Below are positions 1-9,480 of a stretch of 64,000 nt of DNA, piece after piece (position 1 is the stretch's first letter; each line of letters opens with the position of its first letter). Source of the stretch: Eupeodes corollae (taxonomy: Eukaryota; Arthropoda; Insecta; Diptera; Syrphidae). The stretch is taken from positions 47,684,177 through 47,748,176 of the forward strand of contig NC_079147.1 in the NCBI RefSeq assembly GCF_945859685.1, given 5' to 3'. Both the position numbers and the translations under genes were made by a program. Below the pieces are notes generated by a model. That model made no database searches, was not told the origin of the DNA, and worked only from the letters and a program-made list of their open reading frames with translations.

Positions 1-887
1 TTGATAGGGTTTGGCATCATGCCTTCTTATCGAAAATGCGTGCTTTCGGTTTTCACGAATCTCTTCATTCTTTGATCAATACAAGTAGTATTAGATGGGT
101 TCAAGTCTAAAAACCACAAAATAAACGCTGGTGTTCTCTGTTCTATTTCCAACACTCTTTATCATTTTTATTAATGATATCCTGTCTGCAACTTCTAATC
201 CAATACATTGTTTCGCTGACAATTGTACTCTTAGCTTTTCATATTCGTTTTGAGGCTCACCCTCTCCCTCTCCCTCTTCTTCGGATGTTGAACTGCAACG
301 ACAAAATATGATAAGCTCATCAAATTCCGACCTAAAGAGCATAGTGCAATGGGGACTAAAAACCGCGTGGAATTTAATGCTTCGAAAACCCAATGCTGTC
401 TTGTATCGTTAAAGCGAGATACACCCCATTGCCATTGTCCATGGATGGTACTTGTATCGAGGAGACAGAATTTCTTGATATTCTCACCACCATCGCCCAA
501 GATGTTTGGGTTTTCTAAAGTCATGCAAAAGCTATTATCTACAAGACATACGTCCAAAAATTTAGTATAACTCGCATGTGTGGGTAGGAGCTCTTGCATT
601 TTACTTAAGTCTCTTGGACAGTATCAGACGTAGAGCATTTAAATTAGTTGCTTATCATGCTTAGGAATGCTCATCAATATACCCTCGAGCCCAACTTTGG
701 TCTTACAGCCAAGTACAGAGATTCGATCTTTAGCCGTACTACGCGAATGAAGAATGCCTTACCACACTCTGTTTTTCCCAGCCATTGCAATATTCAGGAA
801 GTCAAAACCAATGGGCACCGACACCTCCTTTCAACCTCTCTCTCCTCTTCGTAGTGCTCACACTATGTCCTTACATAATAAGGGTAG
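1..887 (+). pseudogene. LINE-T: 3' part of a jockey-like non-LTR retrotransposon
   Basis: Conceptual translation with frameshifts gives a reverse transcriptase from the palm domain onward: DRVWHHA near position 2, a FADD-like catalytic box read as FADN near 215-230, a KNRVEFNASKTQC thumb-type motif near 360-395, a YKTYV motif near 538-552, and the usual C-terminal RDSIFSRTTRMKNALP motif near 718-757. The element is cut by the left window edge and its frame is broken several times, so it is dead. The BEL/Pao element at 888 interrupts its last bases. The LINE appears to resume at 8829 and end in an A-run near 8848. The clade is uncertain (jockey or CR1 group). Confidence 0.8.
883..887. repeat. 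Target-site duplication GGTAG, left copy
   Basis: GGTAG immediately precedes the left LTR and recurs at 8829-8833 immediately after the right LTR. Five bases is the usual duplication size for BEL/Pao integrases. Confidence 0.93.
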
Positions 888-1139
888 TGTTTTGCACAAA
901 AAGTTTGATTTTGTTATAAAAAAAAATATAAAAGGAAACTCAAAACTTCAAATTTATTAAATTTTTCTTTATTTTAGAAAACACCCTTTTCAAATCACAA
1001 TTTAAACCGAAGTGTCCATGGTTCTTGTAATAACCTCCATCTGACCTTCTTTTTATAAAATTTGTATAACAGTTGGTGATTTTTAGTCCCACATTAGATT
1101 AATGGTAAGTTGACATTCCGATTGTGGCAGCATCCAACA
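888..1139 (-). repeat. 3' LTR of the BEL/Pao element
   Basis: A 252-bp direct repeat of 8577-8828. In the element's minus-strand sense it begins TGTTGGATGC and ends GTGCAAAACA. I found no mismatch when reading the two LTRs side by side. Confidence 0.97.
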
Positions 1140-1151
1140 TTCTCCCCCCCC
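1140..1151 (-). promoter_or_regulatory. Polypurine tract of the BEL/Pao element
   Basis: On the minus strand this reads GGGGGGGGAGAA directly before the 3' LTR. It is the expected plus-strand DNA priming site of reverse transcription. Confidence 0.9.
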
Positions 1152-2785
1152 AGTGCACAAGGTAAACGGTCATATCACTTTGGTCGACCATAAGCGTTAA
1201 AGAGGTACCAAATGTATTATTTTAGAAAATTACATGCAAAGAGAGATGTGATTAATTATCTTTTCAATTACAATTTATTTTAAACAATATAGGTATGTAT
1301 CAAATTCATTTACTTCACCAAAACCTATTATAGTTAATAAATTTCAACCTTCGTTTTGCCTTGCATCATGTAAACCCTAACAAAAAGTTAACGTCAGTTT
1401 TGTACGACACCCCTGACTTATAATTGCATATTGCAATCGAAGCTTAAGAAAGTTCGATACTCGAGACAACATATGCAGTTTCCTTTCGATTCCGACATTA
1501 TTTTTCATTCAGGTTTATTTTGTGCAGTACTTATGTATATTTTATTGTTGGTAAAAAAATAAAAAACATAATTATCGCGATCGGTGTGTGTTCCGTTTTC
1601 CATTCATTTATTTGTTTGGTAAGTATATGTTAATTGTTCCTTATTATTTTGATATTTCAGTAAGTAATAAATAATTTAATTCAATCTAAAGTGTTTAATT
1701 TGTGTACCATAATCTGTGTAATATAATTTATGTGCTATATGTTTGAAATGTTCTTCCGTTATTTCTTACTTTGGATCCTCAATTAACTATGTACATAATG
1801 TGTAATTTCTTTTGAAGAGGTTCGCGTCATTGAGATTTTGTCCAGTGTTGTGATTTTAATTTACTTTTAGCTGTGTATATCTTTATATTTCATGCGGCAT
1901 TATTAATTGAATACCTCCTATTTATTTTGTTTATATGTGAATTATTATACATACATTTGTACATATATTTTGTTTCATTCTTAAACAGGTTGATTGGTGA
2001 TTATTATAGTTAAGCATAGATAAGCTGCTGATGCCGACGCACGATGGTAAGTTGCAATTATTTTTCGCAATAATGGTTTGAATATATGTATATATGTTTG
2101 TTTTCTTTTTCAGGTGTTGTTATGGTTGCCACCTCAGTTAATTTGATGAATTTATTTATGTGAGTTTTATTTTGTTTGTTTTTGATTTTATATTTTATAT
2201 TAATAATTTTAATTAGATTATATTACTGAGTTTTATATTTTATATTAATAATTTTAATTAGGTTATATTATGAGTTTATCAATTTTAAATTTATTTTGAC
2301 TATTTAGTATGTTTTCTCTTTTAGCATTTCTTTAGTGGACTGTATGTGTTGAGTTGAGTTGTGATATATATGTGGAATTGTATTTTGAGCACAAAACACC
2401 CCTTTTTTTATTTTGCTTGGGTGGAAGTTGTTTAAATATGTGTTGATAAATTATTTTATATAAATGTGTTGATTATATGATGTATATGTTTTGAGTTTAT
2501 TTAAATGATTTGTAAATGTGTTTTAAATGTGATTTTAATATAATATAAGATTTTTTCAGTACATTGTAATTTGGTTTAACCGAATTTTGATTGTGTTGAA
2601 AATATATGTGTGTGTGCGTGTGTATGTGCGTATATATTTATACATATCTATAGATATATATATATTCTGGTTTGTTTGGATATAATTTTTATCAGTTTCT
2701 TATATGTTTGGGTTTAAGTTTTTTTTCTTTTTCACAAATTTTGCGGTATTTTAATTTTTTTTTTCTTTTCAATTTAAGTTGATCT
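1152..2785 (-). other. Long AT-rich 3' non-coding region of the BEL/Pao element
   Basis: About 1.6 kb lies between the Gag-Pol stop and the polypurine tract. No open frame of note is present on either strand. It contains a tandem duplication of about 43 bp (roughly 2187-2274) and a TG/TA dinucleotide stretch near 2605-2665. Such a long spacer is unusual for an env-less element. It may hold regulatory sequence or a decayed additional frame. Confidence 0.7.
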
Positions 2786-5700
2786 TTACACTGTTGTGGT
2801 TTCTGTATCAATGTTGTTCGATGGGAGTGGGCAGATTTTTGTGATAGGCCTTTTGAATTCGTTGTTCTGGGTTCTTACTTTTACAACGCGGATCAATTCA
2901 TCTTGTCCTGGATAGGTTTCAACAATCCTTGCTAGGGACCATTGTGACGGTGGAAGTCTTTCATCTCTCAGCAAGACTAAATCTCCGATCTTAGGTTGTT
3001 TTTCGATTTTCAACCATTTCGGTCGATTTTGAAGCCTTGTTAAATATTCTCCGCTCCATTCCTTCCAGAATGACTGCAGTAATGCTTGTAGTCGTTTCCA
3101 TCTGTCCAAGTAGCCTATCTTTTCAGTTGGTAGGTTGGCTTCAGGGACTGTATGCATTGATGTGCCGATCAAAAAGTGTGCTGGTGTTAGGGCGTTAAAA
3201 TCATCCAAGCTATCTGTAACGGGACAAAGGGGTCTCGAGTTAAGACAAGCTTCTATTTGTGTTAGAAGCGTACTGAGCTCCTCGAATGTTAGGGCTTGGT
3301 TTCGGGCAATCCGTTTTATGTGGTATTTGACTGATTTCACTCCTGCTTCCCATAAACCACCAAAGTGAGGAGAAGCAGGAGGAATAAAGTTCCACTTGGT
3401 ACCCAATTTACTTAGTGAGTCAGCTATTTCTTTATAATCCTGTTTGGCTACATTTAACATCTTTTGAAGTTCGGTATTAGCACCCTTGAAATTAGTACCG
3501 CAGTCGCTATAAATATTTGAACATATTCCTCTTCGAGATATAAATCTTCTGAACGCGGCGATAAAGGCTTGAGTTGTGAGATCTGTTACAGCTTCAAGAT
3601 GAATTGCTTTCGTGGAGAGGCATATGAAAATTGCAAAATATCCTTTAAATTTCTTGGAATTTCTTCCTTTCCAAGTTTTAACTTCCAAAGGGCCGGCATA
3701 GTCTACACCAGTGTGAGTGAATGGTCGTGACATATTTACTCTGGGTGCAGGAAGGTTTCCCATCAGTTGTTCCATTGATTTGGGTTGATTACTAAAACAA
3801 GTGAAGCATTTACTCAACCACTTCTTCACTGTTCTTTTCATATTGAAAATCCAAAATTGATTTCGAATAAAAGCGATTGTTTGCTGGATACCTCCATGTA
3901 GGGTTTTCTCATGAGCATCTTCAATGATGAGTTTCGAGAAGTTATGATCTGGTTTCAATGCAATAGGATGCTTTTGATCATATGTAAGATTGGCATTTTG
4001 TAGTCGGCCACCAATTCTTATAATACCAGATCGATCAATAAACATGTTTAGAGATTTATTAAGCTTTGTTCTCTTAGTAAGTTCGAGTTCTTTTATGACA
4101 TCGGGAAACATGAATTGTTGAACACTCCTTATGGTTGTACGCAATGCGATGTCAAGTTCTATGGGTGAAAGAACTGACTTCATTCTTAAAACATCATCCT
4201 TTCTTAAATTATAGATAAATCTGTTTACTAAGGCGACGATTCTTAATACCTTGATAAGCTTGGATTTTTTGCAAACTACATCAAGAATGCCATTAGCATC
4301 TTTGATGGTGACATGAATCTTGATTTGTCTCTTTTCTTCTTCCGTTTCTAATTGGGCAGGTTGTTTAGGTACTGAAAAATCCCATTTTTCATGAAGAAAG
4401 TGTGGTCCATTCCACCATAGTGTATTGATCTTCAATTTCGATGGAAGGATACCACGAGATATTAAATCCGCTGGGTTTAATTTGGTGGGGATATGTCGCC
4501 ATATACTTATATTGGTCAACCGTTGAATTTCGGTGACTCTATTGGCTATGAATGTCTTCCATTTTGATGGTAATCCAGATATCCAGCTCAAGGTTATTGT
4601 AGAATCAGTCCATGCAAATAATTGGACGGTTTTAAATGGAAGAACTGATCGGGTATAATCGAGAAGTTTTGCCAGCATAACAGCTCCGCAAAGTTCTAAT
4701 CTCGGTAACGATATTGTGTTTACAGGCGCTACCTTTGTTTTAGAAATGAGCAAATGAGTGTGTATGAGGTTCTGGTTGTCTAATACTCTAAGGTAGACGA
4801 CAGCTCCATACGCTTTAATTGATGCATCACTGAATCCGTGGAGTTCTATTTGTTTGATGTCAGTTTGAGTGTTTATCCATCTTGGAATGTGTATGTCTTC
4901 TAAAATGTCTAACTCTTCTTGAAAAGAGAGCCATTCCTGTTGTAATTCAGCTGGAATATTGTCGTCCCATGAGAGGCCCTTCAGCCATAATTGCTGCATG
5001 ATGATCTGAGCCTTGATAATACAAGGTGCTATCCATCCTAATGGATCAAAAAGACGAGCGATGGTTGAAAGAATGGAACGTTTTGTAACGATATTGTCGA
5101 GAACGATCTTTTGGAAAGAAAATGAGTCAGTAGATGGGAACCAACTGATTCCAAGAGTCTTCGTGTGATCCAGAGATCCGAAAGTCAAAGAAACACTTGT
5201 TTCTCGGTCTTCTTCCGGAATGGATTTCAAAAATTCCCTGTCATTACTCATCCATTTACGAAGATGAAATCCAGCTGAAGTTAATAATGTTGAAATTTGA
5301 TGGTACTTTTCGTTGGCTACCTCTAATGTGTCAGCACCTGAAACTAAATCATCTATGTACATGTCTTCACGGATCATTTGGGCGGCTAGTGGGTATGTTG
5401 ATTCTTCGTCAGAGGCAAGTTTTTTGAGAGTTCTGTTCGCTAAATATGGAGCTGGAGCAGTACCAAACATCAAAACCTTAACCTTGTAGAGTTTAACTGG
5501 TGTTGTTGTATCTTCACGCCAATACAGCATTTGATAATATGCATCATCTGGATGAATGTGGATTTGTCTATACATCTTTTCTATATCAGATGTAAAGGTA
5601 ATTTTATGTGTTCTCCACCTTAAAACTATTGCTATAATATCTGTTTGTGTCTTAGGTCCAGTCATAAGATGGTCATTCAACGAAGTTCCATTCGAAGTTT

Positions 5701-8158
5701 TAAATGATGCGTTGAAGACTACACGCAGTTTTGTGGTTGTACTGGAGTCCTTTATGACGGCATGATGTGGAACGATGTTGTGAAAAGGTGAGTTGTAGAT
5801 GCTGTCTTGAGTGATATCCACTTCTTCCATTTGGTTAAGTTTGAGATATTCTGCCAGACATTTATTATATTCTTCGTGTAATGTTGGGTTGATAAGTAAC
5901 TTTTCTTCTTGCTTGTAATACATCCTTAATGCTGTTTGTTGTGTTGATTTTAGCTCTGGCCGTTGATTTGCCTTGAAAGGTAACGATACTTCAAAACGCC
6001 CTCCCGGCAACCTCTTGACGTGTTTTAAAAAGTGATTTTCGCACGCTTCATCTTCCTCTGTTTCGGTTTTTTGGTATGGAGATTCCTCAATCTCCCAAAA
6101 CTTTCGCATTTGTGTGTCTATGTCGACAATTTGTGTGTAGACTTGAATAGAGTTGGGTTTTTCAAGCGGTACTTTTCCTAAAATGATCCAACCAAATTCG
6201 GTTTTTTGAGCGATTGGACATATTTGTTCATCATCACGAATGACTTCATTCAAAATTATTTCGCAATAAACGTCATTCCCTAACAAAATATCGATGTTTG
6301 ATGGTCGATGAAATGTTGGATCGGCTAATTTTAAACCTTGGATATGTTTCCATTTTGTTGAAATAATTTCATGACTTGGTAAAAGCCCTGTTAATGTTTT
6401 ATATACATAACCTTTTGTCGACATAGTGAAATCTGAATAATTTGAACTTAGGGTAAGTTCAATATAGTTTTGACAAGAACCGCTTTTGTTCTGCCCTAAT
6501 ACCGAAATATCAAATGAAGTATTGTATTTTTTGAGTCGCAAAAGTTGAGATGCTGATTCCGTTATAAACGTAGCTTGTGATCCAGGATCAATCAAAGCTC
6601 TTAATTTTATAAAGTTTCCATCAGCTGATTTGACTTTTATGATTGCTGTTGCAAGTAAAATTTGTGTATTTTTAAAGTCCTTCAAGTGAAAGCAATTTGA
6701 TGATGTTGATGGTGGTGGATCGTTTGGATAGAAGGCTGATGCATTTGGATTGAATTCTGTTGATATATGGTGTGCATGTGAGCTGTTTGTGTTATATGTG
6801 TTTGGATTTGTGTTGTTGAATGAATTTGTTTTATTGTGTGGCATAGTTCTGGTTTGAGTTTGAGAGATTGTGTTATTTGAATTGGGTGGTAATTGATTAG
6901 CTTGAGTGAATGTTTGTCGTTGGTATGTGTTTTGTTGATTGTGTAAGTTGAGTTGGTTTTGTGCGTTACCGAAATGAAGCAATGAATTATGTTGCTTTTG
7001 ACAAAAATGGCATTTTTTATCACTAGGGCAACTATTTGTCTTATGGCTATATGCCAAGCAGTTAAAACAGTTCCCTAATTGTTTTACAGTTCGTTGCCTT
7101 GTGTTGACATCCATTTTTAAAAACTTTGTACATGTTCTTAATGAGTGTGCACCCTTATGGCACAGTTTGCATGAAAAATTTGCTGTTTCAGCATTAACAT
7201 GAAATACCGTTTTTAATGGTTTTTTATGTGTTGAGGTTGATTTCACATTTTGTTGCTCATCAACCATTTCCAGTGTTCGGAATCTTGTCTCTAAGAAATC
7301 CGAAAACTCCTTATAAGTGGGTATCTCTTTCTTAGTTCCAAGTGTTGCTTCCCATTTCGTTTGTACTGTTGATGGAAGCTTTTTTAAAAGCATGAAAATG
7401 ATGATTGCATCCCAATGTTGGACCGGCAGTCCTAGGTTTGTGAGGGCGTGTAAAATTTTGGTTGAATTATCCAACAATTCGCGGATACCTTTCGAATTCT
7501 CCTCATGAATTACTGGTAATTCATAAAACAACTTTAACTCGTTATTAACAAGAATTCTCTTAAAATCATACCGTGAATTTAATAATTCCCATGCCTTTTC
7601 ATAGCTAGCATCATCTACGTTTATATGTTCGAGCAAAATGCCTGCTCCTTCTTTACAGCATGACTTTAAATAATGAAGCTTTTCTATATTTGTTAGTGAT
7701 TTATTGCTATGGACCAAAGAAACGAATTGATCTCTAAATGAACGCCAATTCTGATATTCACCCGTAAAAGTCGGAGGATTAATTTTGGGTAAGCGTACAT
7801 CGTGATGCTTATTATCGTCAGATTTTGCAACTGGAGGAACAGCAGGAGGTATTTCTTTCGCTTTCGCCTCTGCAAACTTGTCCAACTCATCTAATAGCAT
7901 AGATCTGTAGAGCGTATATATCTCATTTGCTTCATTAAACAATTCTTCGGTGCTTTTTACTACATCTTCTTTGACGTCATCACTGCAAATCACTATTTGA
8001 TATTGGTTTTTTATGTTCACCCAATTGCCTTCAAGGGTTTCGAGACGTGTGGTTACATAATTTTTGGTTCTCCTAGTGGGGCTCACAGTCTTTTTAAAAT
8101 TTTCAAAATCTTTTGAAATTTGCGTGCAGGTGTGTTTTACGATCTTGGTTGCGTTCAT
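2786..8158 (-). CDS. Gag-Pol polyprotein of a BEL/Pao retrotransposon
   Basis: A single 1790-residue open frame. In order: a Gag domain of the DUF1759 type (about residues 120-330); three zinc-knuckle-like Cys/His clusters (about 331-385); an Asn/Gln/His-rich linker; an aspartic protease with LIDPGSQATF (about 524); reverse transcriptase with the BEL-typical YIDD box (about 935); RNase H with SDAS and TDST (about 1106 and 1185); then an H/C zinc region and an integrase with GVDYAG, SDCGTNF and GGLWEAG carrying the D, D, E triad (about 1486, 1553, 1604); and a C-terminal DUF5641-like tail. These are normal content and length for the family. The first ATG (8156-8158) follows a 400-base leader after the primer site. 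No stop or frameshift interrupts it, so it is probably functional. It would act in cytoplasmic particles and then integrate cDNA in the nucleus. Confidence 0.96.
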   Translation of the reverse strand: MNATKIVKHTCTQISKDFENFKKTVSPTRRTKNYVTTRLETLEGNWVNIKNQYQIVICSDDVKEDVVKSTEELFNEANEIYTLYRSMLLDELDKFAEAKAKEIPPAVPPVAKSDDNKHHDVRLPKINPPTFTGEYQNWRSFRDQFVSLVHSNKSLTNIEKLHYLKSCCKEGAGILLEHINVDDASYEKAWELLNSRYDFKRILVNNELKLFYELPVIHEENSKGIRELLDNSTKILHALTNLGLPVQHWDAIIIFMLLKKLPSTVQTKWEATLGTKKEIPTYKEFSDFLETRFRTLEMVDEQQNVKSTSTHKKPLKTVFHVNAETANFSCKLCHKGAHSLRTCTKFLKMDVNTRQRTVKQLGNCFNCLAYSHKTNSCPSDKKCHFCQKQHNSLLHFGNAQNQLNLHNQQNTYQRQTFTQANQLPPNSNNTISQTQTRTMPHNKTNSFNNTNPNTYNTNSSHAHHISTEFNPNASAFYPNDPPPSTSSNCFHLKDFKNTQILLATAIIKVKSADGNFIKLRALIDPGSQATFITESASQLLRLKKYNTSFDISVLGQNKSGSCQNYIELTLSSNYSDFTMSTKGYVYKTLTGLLPSHEIISTKWKHIQGLKLADPTFHRPSNIDILLGNDVYCEIILNEVIRDDEQICPIAQKTEFGWIILGKVPLEKPNSIQVYTQIVDIDTQMRKFWEIEESPYQKTETEEDEACENHFLKHVKRLPGGRFEVSLPFKANQRPELKSTQQTALRMYYKQEEKLLINPTLHEEYNKCLAEYLKLNQMEEVDITQDSIYNSPFHNIVPHHAVIKDSSTTTKLRVVFNASFKTSNGTSLNDHLMTGPKTQTDIIAIVLRWRTHKITFTSDIEKMYRQIHIHPDDAYYQMLYWREDTTTPVKLYKVKVLMFGTAPAPYLANRTLKKLASDEESTYPLAAQMIREDMYIDDLVSGADTLEVANEKYHQISTLLTSAGFHLRKWMSNDREFLKSIPEEDRETSVSLTFGSLDHTKTLGISWFPSTDSFSFQKIVLDNIVTKRSILSTIARLFDPLGWIAPCIIKAQIIMQQLWLKGLSWDDNIPAELQQEWLSFQEELDILEDIHIPRWINTQTDIKQIELHGFSDASIKAYGAVVYLRVLDNQNLIHTHLLISKTKVAPVNTISLPRLELCGAVMLAKLLDYTRSVLPFKTVQLFAWTDSTITLSWISGLPSKWKTFIANRVTEIQRLTNISIWRHIPTKLNPADLISRGILPSKLKINTLWWNGPHFLHEKWDFSVPKQPAQLETEEEKRQIKIHVTIKDANGILDVVCKKSKLIKVLRIVALVNRFIYNLRKDDVLRMKSVLSPIELDIALRTTIRSVQQFMFPDVIKELELTKRTKLNKSLNMFIDRSGIIRIGGRLQNANLTYDQKHPIALKPDHNFSKLIIEDAHEKTLHGGIQQTIAFIRNQFWIFNMKRTVKKWLSKCFTCFSNQPKSMEQLMGNLPAPRVNMSRPFTHTGVDYAGPLEVKTWKGRNSKKFKGYFAIFICLSTKAIHLEAVTDLTTQAFIAAFRRFISRRGICSNIYSDCGTNFKGANTELQKMLNVAKQDYKEIADSLSKLGTKWNFIPPASPHFGGLWEAGVKSVKYHIKRIARNQALTFEELSTLLTQIEACLNSRPLCPVTDSLDDFNALTPAHFLIGTSMHTVPEANLPTEKIGYLDRWKRLQALLQSFWKEWSGEYLTRLQNRPKWLKIEKQPKIGDLVLLRDERLPPSQWSLARIVETYPGQDELIRVVKVRTQNNEFKRPITKICPLPSNNIDTETTTV

Positions 8159-8563
8159 TGTTTGTATTTATAAAACAAATTGTATTTCTATTATTGTAAT
8201 TATTTCAACAAATAAACGAAAAGTGTACTCACTGTGATTTTGTACTTATTCCAGATAAATGACTGCTTAAAATTGATGGCGCTTTGTGATGGGTTGCGAT
8301 TGTTGATGGGCAGCGATTGGCGAAGGGTAGCTGTTTGCGATGGGTAGCGATTTGATTACTCTTCAGACGATCGGCGATGGATTGCACGAATTTCTTTATT
8401 TTTATAAATTATTTTATCAATGGAAACTTGTTTCAATGTTGTTTGTAATTTTAAAAGTTTAAATATATATTATCAAACGACAAGATGTCGGCACACACTC
8501 TTTTAATTTTTGAGGATTTGTGTAGCAAAATTAAGTGTTTATGGTTCGCTTTTTAATAGGCAA

Positions 8564-8573
8564 CGAAGGACCA
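8564..8573 (-). promoter_or_regulatory. Primer-binding site, probably for tRNA-Tyr
   Basis: The minus strand reads TGGTCCTTCG three bases inside the 5' LTR. Its complement, CGAAGGACCA, matches the 3' end of animal tRNA-Tyr (acceptor strand pairing with CCUUCG, plus CCA). The tRNA assignment is from memory. Confidence 0.75.
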
Positions 8574-8576
8574 AAA

Positions 8577-8828
8577 TGTTTTGCACAAAAAGTTTGATTT
8601 TGTTATAAAAAAAAATATAAAAGGAAACTCAAAACTTCAAATTTATTAAATTTTTCTTTATTTTAGAAAACACCCTTTTCAAATCACAATTTAAACCGAA
8701 GTGTCCATGGTTCTTGTAATAACCTCCATCTGACCTTCTTTTTATAAAATTTGTATAACAGTTGGTGATTTTTAGTCCCACATTAGATTAATGGTAAGTT
8801 GACATTCCGATTGTGGCAGCATCCAACA
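8577..8828 (-). repeat. 5' LTR of the BEL/Pao element
   Basis: Direct repeat of 888-1139, the promoter-bearing LTR for minus-strand transcription toward the Gag-Pol frame. It is followed by the duplication GGTAG at 8829-8833 and then a short LINE-T remnant ending in an A-run near 8848. Confidence 0.97.
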
Positions 8829-8879
8829 GGTAGGCTTATTATAAAAAAAACGAACAATCATCTAACAGGACTATATATT

Positions 8880-9480
8880 TTTCATGCGAGTTTTGCATAA
8901 CCGATTTGAACATTTGCAGTTGTATGTCTTTTATATCTTCGCGACTTGCCATCGTAAACGTCTTGAATTGATTGTAAAGCATTTTCATAGACCTTATCTC
9001 TCACTTGGTACTGGTATTGAACTACAAGATCATGGTTGGTGTGATAAGTTTTTCGAGAAATAAAATGGTCACGGTACTCTTTTTGGAAATATACGATTGT
9101 TTTGTTGCAAGTGTCACATATTGGAACGTTGGCAGATTTGTGGAAAGAAATGTCATCCAATTCCAATTCCGGCCATACAAAAAGTAAGTCCTAGCCAATC
9201 AGTGCAAGCCATTCAAAGTAACAGTAACAACAATAGACCAAAATAAATAAAGTTCATTTAAGGGTTTTACCAGACCAAAAACCGCACCAAACAGTTAAAC
9301 ATTCAGTATTCAGAGGCTTTTCAAACACTATTTTTTGACTTTTTGAGGTCCAATCGCAATAATTCTGCTTATTATTGAAGCCTCCGTAATGAACACGGTT
9401 TTCACCATTGACGATGATTTTTCGATTAAAATTTGGGTTATTTTGATCCATTTGAATGATTATCCAAGAAAAGAAGTTGC
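8880..9480 (-). pseudogene. Decayed mariner (rosa-like) transposase, central and C-terminal part
   Basis: Two broken frames on the minus strand match the transposase copy at 39.9-40.9 kb. Frame 9451-9254 has NFNRKI, then a garbled catalytic SDEAHF region, GGFNNKQNY and TVWCGFWSG. Frame 9166-8882 continues with a decayed WFQQDG region, DHFISR and RDKVYENALQSIQD. The first catalytic Asp box is altered (VNGENRVH in place of FSDEAHF-type sequence) and stops or frameshifts separate the pieces. No terminal repeats were recognised. This is a dead relic, older than the copy at 39.77 kb. Confidence 0.72.

Larger units (their letters stand above)
888..8828 (-). mobile_element. Complete BEL/Pao LTR retrotransposon
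   Basis: Two 252-bp LTRs (888-1139 and 8577-8828), each TG...CA on both strands, bound a 7.9-kb element read on the minus strand. The 5-bp duplication GGTAG flanks it at 883-887 and 8829-8833. A primer-binding site lies just inside the right LTR and a polypurine tract just inside the left LTR. One open frame encodes Gag, protease, RT, RNase H and integrase in BEL/Pao order. There is no envelope gene. The LTRs look identical by eye and the frame is unbroken, so the insertion is recent and may still be able to move. It landed in the 3' end of LINE-T. Confidence 0.97.

Noticed and set aside
1152..2785. A possible envelope gene in the BEL/Pao element
   Set aside because: No open frame of sufficient length on the element strand and no signal-peptide or membrane pattern.
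6682..7023. 113-codon frame, minus strand, His/Thr-rich
   Set aside because: An alternative frame over the low-complexity Asn/Gln linker of the BEL/Pao Gag.
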